This document shows, in pieces, positions 33,211-43,400 of a DNA stretch of 64,000 bases (positions are counted from its first letter, which is position 1; each line of letters opens with the position of its first letter). The DNA comes from Candidatus Planktophila sp. (lineage in GTDB: Bacteria; Actinomycetota; Actinomycetes; Nanopelagicales; Nanopelagicaceae). The stretch is from the NCBI GenBank assembly GCA_030681675.1, contig JAUXRP010000015.1:124001-188000 (forward strand). Reading direction: 5' to 3'. The notes below the pieces were generated by a model, which saw nothing but the letters and a program-made list of their open reading frames with translations, was not told the DNA's origin and did no database searches. Made by a program: the position numbers and the translations under genes.

Positions 33211-34674
33211 TTAGAGGATGTACTCTAAACGTGTCATCATTCCTGCCTCAGCGTGATAAGCGTTATGGCAGTGAATCATCCAGTTGCCCGGATTAGTTGC
33301 GGCAAAATCGACGTTTATTCCACCCATAGGTGGAATCAAAACAGTGTCCTTACGAGCTCCATTGCCACCGGCCGAACCTAATTGGAAAGTATGGCCGTGT
33401 AAATGCATGGGATGCGCCATCATAGTTCGATTTCTAATCTTTAGAGTTCCCATTTCATTAAGCCGAACTACTAAGGCCTCCGTTTTGTCATAGGTGCGAC
33501 CATTTATGCTCCATCGATAAGGCTTCATACTTCCACTTAATATTAGGTCCTGTGTTCGATCAGGTTTTTTAGATGGAAGTTTTGCTTGCTCGCTAGCCTG
33601 CAACATATCGGAGGTTAGTGGCTTTGAATTTAGTTCGGCAGGCTTAAATAGTTGTGTAGGGGCGGCGCCACTACTAGTTCGAATGAGTGCTCTGGCAATA
33701 GCTGATTTACCAACGGCATCGGCGACAAAAGCAAATACTCCCCTTCCCAAAGTAACTATTACGTCATAACGCTCTCCCATGCCGATTTGAAGTGAGGCAG
33801 TTGGGTAACCCTTTACAGGAAAACCATCGGTATGAGTTACGGTCATGGTGTGTTGGGACATCGCAACGTTAAAAATAGTATCGGCAGCGGCGTTAATTAT
33901 TCGAATTCGAATGCGTTGCCCGGGCTTAGAAGTAAAGACCTCTGGATCATTAATTGGTCTTCCATTTATTAAATACAGAGGATAAGTAACATCACCAGAA
34001 TCCATTCCACCAGCATGGTCCATACCGCCCATACCACCCATACCTGAGGAATTTCCAGTCCCTTCTAAAAGAGATGCAAGAATTTCGTCAGGGCTTTTTC
34101 CAACTCCATCACTCCAGTCATCTAAAATCACAATCCACTCTTGATCGTATCTCACCTTTTCATTTGGGTCATCGATGATGAGGGGGGCATACAGCCCTCT
34201 ATCTAGTTGAGAACCACTATGAGGATGAAACCAATAGGTTCCTGAATCGGGAAGTGTAAAGTCGAATTTGAATTTTCCATCCGGCGATACCTCTGGAGTT
34301 GTTAAACCGGGGACGCCATCCATATCATTTCGAATGGCCAGTCCATGCCAGTGGACACTTGTAGGTTTCGGAAGCTTGTTATTAAAATTTACTGTAATTC
34401 GGTCGCCTACATTGGCTCTAATTATTTTGCCAGGAAATGAATCCCCGTATGTCCATGTTTTAGCATTTACACCACCAAGGTCAATTTCATTTAGTTGTGC
34501 CGTTAAGTCAAATGCTTTGACTTTTCCGCTTTTGATGAGCGAGTCTTCTCTAAATTGGACTGAGGATGCTCCCAAATATTTTTTAGTTTCCCCGACGCCA
34601 CAGCCAGCAAGGCCAGTGGCTAGTCCAGCGCCAACAATTCCAGTGAGGAGTGCTCTTCTGCTAATTTGATTCAT
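33211..34674 (-). CDS. Multicopper oxidase (copper-detoxifying type)
   Basis: A 487-aa exported oxidase. The Tat-like start NQISRRALLTGIVGAG ends in a lipobox (LAGC), suggesting a lipid-anchored folded enzyme. Copper ligands are in SVHWHGLAIRNDMDG, TYWFHPHSG, HPMHLHGHTF and WMIHCHNAYHAEAGM (type 1 Cys-His pair and trinuclear histidines). A Met-rich insert GMGGMGGMDHAGGMDSGD resembles the Cu(I)-binding insert of CueO. It probably oxidises toxic Cu(I). ATG 34674 is preferred over the frame to 34752, because it puts the twin arginines five residues in. Confidence 0.9.
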   Translation of the reverse strand: MNQISRRALLTGIVGAGLATGLAGCGVGETKKYLGASSVQFREDSLIKSGKVKAFDLTAQLNEIDLGGVNAKTWTYGDSFPGKIIRANVGDRITVNFNNKLPKPTSVHWHGLAIRNDMDGVPGLTTPEVSPDGKFKFDFTLPDSGTYWFHPHSGSQLDRGLYAPLIIDDPNEKVRYDQEWIVILDDWSDGVGKSPDEILASLLEGTGNSSGMGGMGGMDHAGGMDSGDVTYPLYLINGRPINDPEVFTSKPGQRIRIRIINAAADTIFNVAMSQHTMTVTHTDGFPVKGYPTASLQIGMGERYDVIVTLGRGVFAFVADAVGKSAIARALIRTSSGAAPTQLFKPAELNSKPLTSDMLQASEQAKLPSKKPDRTQDLILSGSMKPYRWSINGRTYDKTEALVVRLNEMGTLKIRNRTMMAHPMHLHGHTFQLGSAGGNGARKDTVLIPPMGGINVDFAATNPGNWMIHCHNAYHAEAGMMTRLEYIL

Positions 34675-34826
34675 AAGGACATTCTTCCCAAAACTCTCAA
34701 AGGAAGGGCAAATTTTTTGTGAAGTTTCGATAAAGAAAAATTCTTTACTCAATCTTTAGGATTTATAAGGGTATTTCTATGCTTTCAAAGCGTACTCTTC
34801 AATCACAAAGCAATGGAGGTCTCAAA

Positions 34827-35084
34827 ATGATGGATTGGTATGATCAAGGTGGAATGAACGGCAGTTGGATGGTATTCATGTGGTTTTTCTGGGTCATTAT
34901 TATTGGGCTTGGAATCTGGTTTGTTACTCGACTTACGCAAAGAGATAAGGCAAGCGGGAGTAAAGAGACACCACGCCAGATTTTGGATCGGCGATTCGCG
35001 GCAGGTGAAATTGATGCAAGTGAATACGCTAAAGCTCGACGATTAATTGATGGCCACTCAATAGATTCAGATAAAATCCAGTAA
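34827..35084 (+). CDS. SHOCT-domain membrane protein
   Basis: An 85-aa protein with one membrane helix (VFMWFFWVIIIGLGIWFV) and a C-terminal SHOCT module (TPRQILDRRFAAGEIDASEYAKARRLI), a short oligomerisation motif. The N-terminus is Met- and Asp-rich (MMDWYDQGGMNGSWM), which may touch copper. ATG 34827 follows GGAGGT at 34815-34820. It is divergent from the multicopper oxidase and 39 nt ahead of the response regulator, a common arrangement in copper loci. Confidence 0.82.
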   Translation: MMDWYDQGGMNGSWMVFMWFFWVIIIGLGIWFVTRLTQRDKASGSKETPRQILDRRFAAGEIDASEYAKARRLIDGHSIDSDKIQ

Positions 35085-35123
35085 CCTTAGCTCTACTATA
35101 GGTGGAGTTGAGGATGGCTGGTC

Positions 35124-35831
35124 GTGAGTGATGCCCTACGGGTTCTGGTAGTTGACGATGAAATCGAACTTGCAGCTGTCGTCATCAGTTATTTTGAGCG
35201 AGAAGGCTATCTAGTTGATAGTGCAGTAGATGGACCTAGTGCCGTAGAAAAAGCACGTGTTGGGCTACCGGATCTCATAATTTTGGATTTGATGTTGCCA
35301 GGCTTTGATGGCATTGAAGTGTGCCGACAGGTACGTACTTTTTCAGATGCATATATTCTCATGCTGACCGCTCGAGAAGAAGAGATAGATAAAATTGTCG
35401 GCTTTGCAGTTGGCGCTGATGATTATGTGGTGAAACCTGTTTCACCACGAGAATTAATTGCTCGCTCCAAGGCAATCCTGCGTAGACCGCGCGCACAGGG
35501 ATCGGTTGATGCTGCGGAATCTTCTTCCAGTGAGATTTACTTCGGAGACATTACACTTGATTCAAATTCGCGTACCGTAACGTGCAAAAATCTTCTTGTC
35601 GATTTAACAAAAACCGAATTCGATCTCCTTGAAATTATGATGGAAAGTCCAAAATCTGTTTTCTCACGCCGCGCTCTGCTTGAATCGGTCTGGGGGGGCG
35701 AATGGTATGGTGAAATCCACGTTGTGGATGTCCATATTGGCCATCTGCGCAAGAAACTTGTCGATGCAGGGGCAAGTGAATCTGCAATTAGAACAATTCG
35801 TGGAGTTGGTTATGGAATGGATTTAGGGTGA
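35124..35831 (+). CDS. OmpR-family response regulator
   Basis: A 235-aa DNA-binding regulator. The receiver domain has VVDDE, the phosphorylated Asp in LIILDLMLPGFDG, the conserved Thr in LTAREEE and Lys in YVVKPVS. The winged helix ends in HVVDVHIGHLRKKL and IRTIRGVGYGM. GTG 35124 is the start. The stop overlaps the kinase start (GTGA). In this position it is likely to control the copper genes on both sides. Confidence 0.92.
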   Translation: MSDALRVLVVDDEIELAAVVISYFEREGYLVDSAVDGPSAVEKARVGLPDLIILDLMLPGFDGIEVCRQVRTFSDAYILMLTAREEEIDKIVGFAVGADDYVVKPVSPRELIARSKAILRRPRAQGSVDAAESSSSEIYFGDITLDSNSRTVTCKNLLVDLTKTEFDLLEIMMESPKSVFSRRALLESVWGGEWYGEIHVVDVHIGHLRKKLVDAGASESAIRTIRGVGYGMDLG

Positions 35832-36943
35832 GTGCCTCTAAAAAGAAGAGTGTCATGACTCAAATGTTGGTGGGACAATCTTTTCTTATTATCGTCAACG
35901 GCTTAATTCTTGTAGTTACCGCCCTCGCTGTTGCTCCCTCAATATTTAATGAGCACCTTCATGATGCTGGTGTGGTGTCGGCAAATGCACGTACGCATGT
36001 GTTGGAGGCCTATATCAGCTCCTTTAACGCATCCTTACTTATCGCCGCTTTTTCTTCAATAGTTATTTCGGGTGGATTAGCTTGGTATTTCATGGTGAGA
36101 ATCGTTAAACCAATAAAGGAAGTGACCGATTTTGCTGAAATCTTGGCTTCAGGTGATTTAGATGCTCAAGCACCCATTGAAAACTCAATTCCCGAACTCA
36201 ATCGTTTAACTGAAGCCTTGGCAGGAATGTCAGTAGATTTGGCGTTAAGCAGGCAAGAACAGTCACGACTGTTGAGTGATTTAGCGCATGAGTTGCGAAC
36301 TCCGATATCCACTGTTCTCGCTATCGTCGATGGAATTGAAGATTCAGTAATACAGCCTGATGCGCGCACATGGAAAACGATTCGTGATCAACTGGAGAGA
36401 GTTAATAGGCTCTCACACGATGTTCGCGAAGTAACCCAAAATTCTGAGAAGCTCCTTAGCACAATGAGCAGCGCAGCTAATCCAGGCGATATGGCCAGGG
36501 CGGCATACGCGGCCTGGAATCCACGAATTGGACGAAAGGGAATCAATTTTGAGTTGGAAATAGAGCCGGATTTACCTCAAATATATGTTGATCCTCAAAG
36601 AATTGGGCAAGTGCTATCCAATCTTGTAGAAAATGCCCTGCGATACACGCCAATCGGAGGAAAAATTGAACTCACTGTAGTAAGAACTACTGACCGAGTT
36701 CTTTTTACCGTCGTTGATTCTGGACAGGGAATTGAAGAACATCAGTTGCCCCATATTTTCGATCGCCTCTATCGAGGCGATGCCGCTAGACACTCCGGTG
36801 ACTCTGGATCAGGTTTAGGTTTAACAATTGCGCGAAGTATTGCCCAGAGCCATGGTGGCGAACTAACTGCGATGAGCGAAGGTCGTGATTTAGGGTCAAC
36901 ATTTACACTCTCATTGCCGATACTTACACAGATAATCTCTTAG
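35828..36943 (+). CDS. Sensor histidine kinase
   Basis: A 371-aa membrane kinase partner of the preceding regulator. There are two helices (about 12-32 and 65-88) with a short extracellular loop of about 30 residues that contains two His (EHLHDAG). A HAMP linker, the H-box [15 protein letters not shown]-box [19 protein letters not shown] and [10 protein letters not shown] follow. The small sensor loop with His suits metal sensing, as in CusS-like kinases, but this is inference. The 3' end overlaps convergent copA by 4 nt. Confidence 0.92.
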   Translation: MSASKKKSVMTQMLVGQSFLIIVNGLILVVTALAVAPSIFNEHLHDAGVVSANARTHVLEAYISSFNASLLIAAFSSIVISGGLAWYFMVRIVKPIKEVTDFAEILASGDLDAQAPIENSIPELNRLTEALAGMSVDLALSRQEQSRLLSDLAHELRTPISTVLAIVDGIEDSVIQPDARTWKTIRDQLERVNRLSHDVREVTQNSEKLLSTMSSAANPGDMARAAYAAWNPRIGRKGINFELEIEPDLPQIYVDPQRIGQVLSNLVENALRYTPIGGKIELTVVRTTDRVLFTVVDSGQGIEEHQLPHIFDRLYRGDAARHSGDSGSGLGLTIARSIAQSHGGELTAMSEGRDLGSTFTLSLPILTQIIS

Positions 36944-39411
36944 CTCACCGGTTTCCATCCACGGAGTCGATTCGCATTAAGTACCACTGAAAGAGAACTT
37001 AGCGCCATGGCTGCGGCTGCAATCATTGGACTAAGTCTTAATCCAAAGAAGGGATAAAAAACTCCTGCAGCCACTGGAATTCCAATGCCATTATAAATAA
37101 GAGCAAAAAAGAGATTCTGCTTAATGTTCTTCATTGTCTCTCGACTCAGTGCTATAGCCGTGACGACGCCTTGAATCGAACCAGACATGAGAGTTATGTC
37201 GGCGGCTTCAATGGCGACATCAGTTCCAGAAGAAACTGCGAAGCCAACATTGGCTTGCGCAAGAGCAGGCGCGTCATTAATTCCATCACCGACCATAGCC
37301 ACCGAGAGCCCAAGTTTTTGTAACTCAATGACCGCATCAACTTTGCCTGCTGGAAGTACTTGTGCTCGAATATCGGTTTCAGTGATTCCAATCTGTGCAC
37401 CGATTGCATTTGCCGTAAGTTGATTATCACCCGTTATCATGAGAGTTCGAATACCAAGACGGTGCAAAGCTGCAATTGATGCATAACTTGTCGGCCGAAC
37501 CACATCTGCCACTCCCAAAACTCCAGCGGCAATACCGTTAACCGCGACTAGCATTGCAGTCTTACCTTCTCGCGAAAGTTGGTCGGAGAATTTTAACAAT
37601 TCTTTAACTTCTACTGAGTTTGAAGTCAGTAGTAACTGGTTACCGATCAGGATTTCATCGATTCCAATCTTGATTCGTATACCTTGACCTGTTATAGATT
37701 GGAAATCCGTTACAGCTGAAAATGTAAGTCCCCGTTCGCGTGCTGTATGGACAATGGCGGTGGAAAGAGGATGTTCACTCTGAAATTCGGCACTTGCAAC
37801 AAGGGATAAAACTTCAGTCTCGTTAAATCCGCTTAAGACGATTACATCTGTCAAAACCGGCTTCCCATAAGTTATTGTTCCCGTTTTATCGAGAATTATC
37901 GCTGATATTTTCAGAGACGTTTCAAGTGCTTTAGCTGATCTAATGAGAATTCCAGAAGTTGCGCCTTTGCCTGTTCCAATCATTACTGATAATGGTGTCG
38001 CTAACCCTAAGGCGCAAGGGCAGGCAATAATTAATACGGAAACCGCAGCAATGAGAGCGCTAGTAAATGTTGGCCTAGGGCCAACTACATACCAAATGGC
38101 AAACACAACTATTGATGTTGCAATTACGAGAGGCACAAACACTGAACTAATTGAGTCAACCAAGCGTTGAATTGGCGCTTTTGACGCTTGAGCTGCGCGG
38201 ACCAGACCAATTATCTGCGAGAGGACAGAATTTGAACCGACTCTCGTCGCGCGAATATGCAATGCTCCTGTTCCATTAATGGTTGCTCCAATAACGGAGT
38301 TTCCCAATATTTTTTCAACTGGTATTGACTCACCGGTAACCATAGATTCATCAACCGATGAGTGACCAGAAATAATTTTTCCATCCACTGGAATTTTCTC
38401 TCCTGGCCGCACAAGGATCTCATCACCTTCGACTACTGAATCTATAGCAAGCTCGACTTCAACACCACTTCGAATTACACGGGCTGTTTGTGGTTGAAGA
38501 TTTAGCAGAAGTCGAATCGCCTCTCCAGTCCCAGCCTTTGCTTTTTCCTCTAAATAACGACCCAAAAGAATGAGAGTAATAATTACTCCGACAGCTTCAA
38601 AGTAAACGTCTCTCATATTCGCTGGTAATAGGTTTGGAGCAAATGTTACAAAAGTGCTAAATGCATAGGCTGCGCTAGTTCCAATGGTTATAAGTGTGTT
38701 CATTTCCGCCGTACGATGGCGGAGAGTGAGCCACCCAATTCTGTGAATTGGAGCCCCAACAATGAACATCACTGGTGTAATCAAAATGAATTGTGTCCAA
38801 TGATTGACGAGAAATGCGGGAGTCCAAATTCCAATGGCATTTCCAGTAATAGCCAGTAATATTGGCAATGTTAAAATTGAACCTGCAAGTACTCGGCGCC
38901 TGAGCCCGCGAATTTCAGTTAATCTCTCAATAGAATTATCGTTTATTTCAACATTCGAATCCTTTGGATGTTCCAGCTCTTGGATTTCAATGGTATTTAA
39001 ACTCTTATTTTCCAAATCAGCGGGAACCGAGTGTCTCCCAGATTTTACTATTAGTTTTCCGTGCACCATATTCATTCCACACGCAAAATCAAAAACGCCC
39101 TCTTTATTAGGGATTAAAGTCACAACAGTGCTTTTGAAGGCGGGTAAATCGGCAACAATACCAAAGTCTGAAAAAACAACCTTTTCAGTACAGGAGCCGG
39201 ACTCTTGACGGTCAAATGTAATGTGTAATGGAACACCCAAAATTGCCTCAATAGTGTCAGGTGAATATCCACCTTTGAGTGTTATGAGAATGCTTTGTTC
39301 TGATTCGCTCTCTTTAGTTTGAGTGATGCGACGTGGACCAAAGAAAAACCAAGCAATGAAGAGTAGCAGGGCACTACTTATTGAGATTACTGCAAGATCG
39401 GAAGAGCTCAT
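36940..39411 (-). CDS. copA: Copper-type P1B ATPase with N-terminal cupredoxin-like domain
   Basis: An 823-aa heavy-metal ATPase that exports Cu(I). The N-terminal part is unusual. A membrane helix (about 8-25) is followed by a roughly 85-residue cupredoxin-like domain ([15 protein letters not shown] ... [16 protein letters not shown]) with Cys, Met and His ligand candidates, in place of the standard CxxC ferredoxin-like metal domain. The ATPase core has [13 protein letters not shown] (about residue 463), DKTGT (about 506) and [12 protein letters not shown]. It is the last gene of a minus-strand operon after the polyferredoxin. Confidence 0.93.
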   Translation of the reverse strand: MSSSDLAVISISSALLLFIAWFFFGPRRITQTKESESEQSILITLKGGYSPDTIEAILGVPLHITFDRQESGSCTEKVVFSDFGIVADLPAFKSTVVTLIPNKEGVFDFACGMNMVHGKLIVKSGRHSVPADLENKSLNTIEIQELEHPKDSNVEINDNSIERLTEIRGLRRRVLAGSILTLPILLAITGNAIGIWTPAFLVNHWTQFILITPVMFIVGAPIHRIGWLTLRHRTAEMNTLITIGTSAAYAFSTFVTFAPNLLPANMRDVYFEAVGVIITLILLGRYLEEKAKAGTGEAIRLLLNLQPQTARVIRSGVEVELAIDSVVEGDEILVRPGEKIPVDGKIISGHSSVDESMVTGESIPVEKILGNSVIGATINGTGALHIRATRVGSNSVLSQIIGLVRAAQASKAPIQRLVDSISSVFVPLVIATSIVVFAIWYVVGPRPTFTSALIAAVSVLIIACPCALGLATPLSVMIGTGKGATSGILIRSAKALETSLKISAIILDKTGTITYGKPVLTDVIVLSGFNETEVLSLVASAEFQSEHPLSTAIVHTARERGLTFSAVTDFQSITGQGIRIKIGIDEILIGNQLLLTSNSVEVKELLKFSDQLSREGKTAMLVAVNGIAAGVLGVADVVRPTSYASIAALHRLGIRTLMITGDNQLTANAIGAQIGITETDIRAQVLPAGKVDAVIELQKLGLSVAMVGDGINDAPALAQANVGFAVSSGTDVAIEAADITLMSGSIQGVVTAIALSRETMKNIKQNLFFALIYNGIGIPVAAGVFYPFFGLRLSPMIAAAAMALSSLSVVLNANRLRGWKPVS

Positions 39412-39435
39412 ATTTACCTCTCGTGATTGGTTATT

Positions 39436-40830
39436 CTATACGCGATGGGCCATAGGCAGTAGAAATAGCACAACATTTAGTGCTGTTAGTACGCAAATCA
39501 AAACTGCAAAAGGCGCAAGAGTTGCTGTACGGACTTTAGCTGCACTGTAACGACGTTTAGTGATTCGGTAGGCGGTATATAGCGAGCCCCATAACCCTAA
39601 AGCTAGGATTACAAACTGCAGAATTTGAATTGTTCCATTTCCAACAAGTGCAGCTGAACCTGATGCCTGGCTCCCAAACATTGATGCCACTGAGTAATAG
39701 ATTGATTTTCCTTCTGCAAGAAGATGGAAGAGGTTATGTGCAACATGCCCGGCTATATCTAGAGGAATCAAGGCGTATCCAAAGCGCGCGAAATTTTTGA
39801 CCCAGTTCTCCGTATTTCGTCGCGCTGCTATTTTCGAACTGAGCGAGAGAAGTAGAACGGGAGACATGACGCCAATAGCGAATACAGCGGTAAAGATTAA
39901 TGCTGTATTAGTTATCCCAGTAAAGCTTTCAACTCTATTTAAGATTTTCTCCCAAATTTCAAGCATTGTGATGTTTTGAATGAGCACAATTCCCATAATT
40001 GCCATAGCAAGAAATGACTCTTCAATCTTTGGGTTTCGAATAAACCAAAGCTCTTTTGTAGGTGGGCGAAGCGTTAAAGTAATTGCGTCATTTGGACAGT
40101 TTTTAATGCAGTTTGCGCACAACGTGCAGTTTGCATTTGAATCCATTGTTCGAGGAAACATAAAGAGGGGACAGGCTGGTGCTTTATCCGTCCCATTAAA
40201 ACAAGCGGCTTTAGATGCACAGGTTTGGCAGATGTCGGTATTTGCTCGGAGCGAGATCATACCTGTTCGCGCGTAGTTACCTGAGAGGCCACCTAGAAAG
40301 CAAAGGTAACGACAGAAGGTTCGTCGTTGAAAGAATGCCCCTGAAACAATAACCGCGAAAGTGATGAGAAGTAAGAGAATTCCTGAACCCCAAGGAGAAG
40401 CGACAATTCCAAAGACATGGTCGGCCCAAGTAATTATGATAAACATTGCATCGATGAGCCAAATTCCATATTTTTTTAGAAATACTGGAACTGGACGATT
40501 TACCCCAACTAACTTTTGTACAAAATCAGATAACGTCGCAAATGGGCAGATTGCACACCAAAACCTACCCAGAAAAAGAAAAACTATTGGTATTAGCGGC
40601 CACCACAAAACCCACATTAAGGCAGTGCCTGGATTATCGTGGGCACTACTTGGACCAGCCAGGAGTTGATATCCAATGAGACCAAATACTGCGGCTACGG
40701 GGATTTGAAATATTTTCGGGAAATATTTGCTCTTCAACATTGCTTTTACTGGAGGAATTGTTAGTAAATCAAATCCCTTTGGTTCAATTCCCTGATCCTC
40801 TATCTCTTGTGACGTCTCGATTACTTTCAT
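39436..40830 (-). CDS. Membrane polyferredoxin (NapH/CcoG-like)
   Basis: A 464-aa membrane protein with several helices and cytosolic iron-sulfur sites: WCAICPFATLSD, FCRYLCFLGG, CQTCASKAACF and the ferredoxin motif CTLCANCIKNCPN. The family includes NapH, NosR and CcoG, and CcoG reduces Cu(II) to Cu(I). Being directly before copA (24 nt) and after the Asp-box gene (4-nt overlap), it may supply electrons for copper reduction before export. A role in another electron route cannot be excluded. Confidence 0.85.
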   Translation of the reverse strand: MKVIETSQEIEDQGIEPKGFDLLTIPPVKAMLKSKYFPKIFQIPVAAVFGLIGYQLLAGPSSAHDNPGTALMWVLWWPLIPIVFLFLGRFWCAICPFATLSDFVQKLVGVNRPVPVFLKKYGIWLIDAMFIIITWADHVFGIVASPWGSGILLLLITFAVIVSGAFFQRRTFCRYLCFLGGLSGNYARTGMISLRANTDICQTCASKAACFNGTDKAPACPLFMFPRTMDSNANCTLCANCIKNCPNDAITLTLRPPTKELWFIRNPKIEESFLAMAIMGIVLIQNITMLEIWEKILNRVESFTGITNTALIFTAVFAIGVMSPVLLLSLSSKIAARRNTENWVKNFARFGYALIPLDIAGHVAHNLFHLLAEGKSIYYSVASMFGSQASGSAALVGNGTIQILQFVILALGLWGSLYTAYRITKRRYSAAKVRTATLAPFAVLICVLTALNVVLFLLPMAHRV

Positions 40831-41969
40831 AGTGATTCACCACGGCCTTTCCTCGCTTCAATTTTGTTCTTGCGCTGGTTGTTATCTCTTCGTCTGAGTA
40901 TTAGCGCTCCAGAAAGAACTATTGATGTAGCAACTCCGAATGTGCCTAATGTTGCCTTTAGGGGACGATCTGCATCAGTTTCGTCAACTTGTGGGTTTGA
41001 ATGATCCATTCCTGGCATTTCTGGATCCATTGCTTCCTCTGTGTGCGCATCTGCTTCCTCTGTGTGCGCATCACCTAGACCTAAATCATTAGTAGATGAA
41101 GAAATTATCTCTGTTGACCAGCTCCCTCCACTATCAGTGCTTTTGAAAACTTGCGCGTAAGGTGGTTCAGTTAAAACTCCGGTGAAGAGGGAGTTTCCAT
41201 CAGAGGAGTAAGCCACAACGGCCGCCCCGTCGGGCAGCGAGATTTCACGCCACGTCTTACCCGCATCAAAAGTTGTTCCACTCTCGCCCATTCCAATAAC
41301 TGTGATTTCATTTGTGTTTACTGGGTTCCAAGCGATAGCCATAGAGCCTAAAGGACCGCCTAAAGTTTCCCAGGTTGTGCCACCGTCAAGACTCTGCAAA
41401 AGACCCATCTGCATATCGGGTGCTAAAACTCGCATGGGATTCTTGGGATCGACCAACATGCTTCCCATAAATCCCTTACCAATCTGAGAATTGCGTGCCT
41501 CCCAACTACGTCCACCATCTGAGGAGGCAAAAACTCCGAACTCAGGGGTAGCTAAATAGACGTACTCTCCAGAGGCTCCAAGTGCATGAACATCGCTCAG
41601 CTCTTTATAAAAATCGGTTCTCATAAATGTATTCTCATTTGGTAGCAATGAGTACAAGCCATCGTGTCCACCGGCTAGCACCATTGATGAGCTCGTTGCC
41701 CATGCCATGATGTCGGCGTTGTTTAGCGCATTAATAGCCGTCCAACTTTTTCCGGAATCATTCGAGATTGCAGTGCTCTCGTGGCCTGAAATTATCATCT
41801 CGCTATTGTTAATCGTCAATGTGTGCAAATCACCTCCCACCAGGACGGCAGGCGCATCGGATCCATGTAATGCGCCTGTGTCTTTGGCCGTTCGGTTCAA
41901 TTGGATGCTCACACCAACCACAACTATTAAACTCACAATTACGGCTGTTACTAAGGCTTTTCGCTTCAT
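40827..41969 (-). CDS. Membrane-anchored Asp-box (BNR/YCF48-like) protein
   Basis: A 380-aa exported protein. An N-terminal helix (about 6-24) is followed by five or more Asp-box repeats (SNDSGKSW, SSDGGRSW, SLDGGTTW, TFDAGKTW, STDSGGSW), which predict a beta-propeller. Next is an acidic, His- and Met-containing stretch with a tandem DAHTEEA duplication and EMPGMDHS, then a second helix and a basic cytosolic tail. It resembles the F510_1955 family of BNR proteins found in copper loci. The His/Met stretch could bind copper. It is the first gene of the copA operon. Confidence 0.78.
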   Translation of the reverse strand: MKRKALVTAVIVSLIVVVGVSIQLNRTAKDTGALHGSDAPAVLVGGDLHTLTINNSEMIISGHESTAISNDSGKSWTAINALNNADIMAWATSSSMVLAGGHDGLYSLLPNENTFMRTDFYKELSDVHALGASGEYVYLATPEFGVFASSDGGRSWEARNSQIGKGFMGSMLVDPKNPMRVLAPDMQMGLLQSLDGGTTWETLGGPLGSMAIAWNPVNTNEITVIGMGESGTTFDAGKTWREISLPDGAAVVAYSSDGNSLFTGVLTEPPYAQVFKSTDSGGSWSTEIISSSTNDLGLGDAHTEEADAHTEEAMDPEMPGMDHSNPQVDETDADRPLKATLGTFGVATSIVLSGALILRRRDNNQRKNKIEARKGRGESL

Positions 41970-42106
41970 CTCTCTCCCTTTTGAGACCTGTACATCGCTT
42001 CCATGGGCTAATTCTCGCTAGCGAGCGCGTGAATTTGATGTTGTTTCTATAAAGATTTCGGAAAGTTATTGCTCAGCCTGCCACTGATTCAGCAAGTTAG
42101 ACTTGG

Positions 42107-43345
42107 GTGATGCCCATCAAGTTCACTCCTTTTAAAGAGTTCACTTCAATTCTCAATCCCCATTCTCGCCGCATAATTCTAGGAATCTCTTTGAACGCTA
42201 TAGGGGGAGGCATGACGCTTTCGCTCTTAATGGTCTATCTTCACGATATTCGGGGCTTTACAACTACTTTCGGCGGATTACTGATGGCTTGGGGTGCCTT
42301 TACGGGGATTATCGGCACAGGACCATTAGGTGCCCTAGTCGATCGAATCGGTCCAAAAAAAGTACTTATTCCGGGTCTGTTAATCGCTTCATATGCGGCG
42401 CTCTCATTTTCAGAGGTCACAACTCATAGCCAAGCAATAATTTCAATGACGCTTTTTTCTCTTGGAGGTCAATGTATTTGGCCCGCCCAAATGGTTATTT
42501 TAACGCGCGTAACACCAGAGACAGATCGCGCAAAAATATTTGGCTTTAATTTTATGTTTCTTAATTTAGGCCTTGGTATTGGAGGTCTGCTTTCATCTCT
42601 GATTATTAAAGAAAGCTCTGTTATCTCATTCCAGCTTATGTATTGGGTGGACTCACTCACTTATCTTTTGTATTTCCTAATTATTCTAGGGCTTAAGACC
42701 CCGCATGCAGGTAAATATATTGCGAAGGACCATGAACCTAAAAGTGGAAGTTATCGTGAAATATTTTCCAGAAAAGATCTGACTATCCTTACTTTTGCTG
42801 GAGTAATTCTCTTGACTTTTGGTTATGGACCACTTCAATCTGGAATTCCAATTTATGCAACCCAATATCTTGGTCTCTCACCTAAATGGCTAGGTGTAAT
42901 TTTCGGCGTCAATACAATCTCAATCGTTATATTCCAACCATTTGTACTTAGAGTTCTCGAAAAATACTCAAAATACTCAGCACTTATGTCGGTTGGAATA
43001 ATTTGGGCGCTCTCTTGGCTTGCCGTAGGAATCTCGCCATATGTTCCTCTCTTTGTTGGAGGAATTGCTCTATGTGTGAGTCAACTTATTTTTGCTTTCG
43101 GAGAAATGGTTCATGCGCCCACTAGTCCAGCTCTGCTTCAAGAGTTGACTCCCGAACACATTCGTGGCCGCGCCAGCGCTTTAATCTCTCTGCAATGGGG
43201 GTTATCAGGGATAGTTGGCCCTGCTATGGCTGGAATCCTCATTGGTGCCAATCTCGAGCAGCTGTGGGTCGTATTAATGGTGATCGGAGTATTGATTCCT
43301 ATTCCATTCTTTGCCTATGTCAAAAAACTGCATCCAGTCACGTGA
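42107..43345 (+). CDS. MFS transporter
   Basis: A 412-aa major facilitator with about 12 helices. The loop 2-3 motif GALVDRIGPKKVLIPG (G-x-x-x-D-R-x-G-x-K/R) is clear. FGEMVHAPTSPALLQELTPEHIRGR in the second half resembles drug-efflux MFS proteins of the YfmO/MdtH kind. The substrate is not predictable. It is probably expressed alone, just ahead of the NarL-type two-component genes. Confidence 0.87.
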   Translation: MMPIKFTPFKEFTSILNPHSRRIILGISLNAIGGGMTLSLLMVYLHDIRGFTTTFGGLLMAWGAFTGIIGTGPLGALVDRIGPKKVLIPGLLIASYAALSFSEVTTHSQAIISMTLFSLGGQCIWPAQMVILTRVTPETDRAKIFGFNFMFLNLGLGIGGLLSSLIIKESSVISFQLMYWVDSLTYLLYFLIILGLKTPHAGKYIAKDHEPKSGSYREIFSRKDLTILTFAGVILLTFGYGPLQSGIPIYATQYLGLSPKWLGVIFGVNTISIVIFQPFVLRVLEKYSKYSALMSVGIIWALSWLAVGISPYVPLFVGGIALCVSQLIFAFGEMVHAPTSPALLQELTPEHIRGRASALISLQWGLSGIVGPAMAGILIGANLEQLWVVLMVIGVLIPIPFFAYVKKLHPVT

Positions 43346-43400
43346 GAAACACCTGCTAGCACCCTTGGAAGCACCTAGAGTTTCAAGGGATGCTTAACCC

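Noticed and set aside
41025-41080. Direct repeat GCATCTGCTTCCTCTGTGTG as a regulatory repeat
   Set aside because: It lies in frame inside the Asp-box gene and simply encodes the duplicated DAHTEEA segment.
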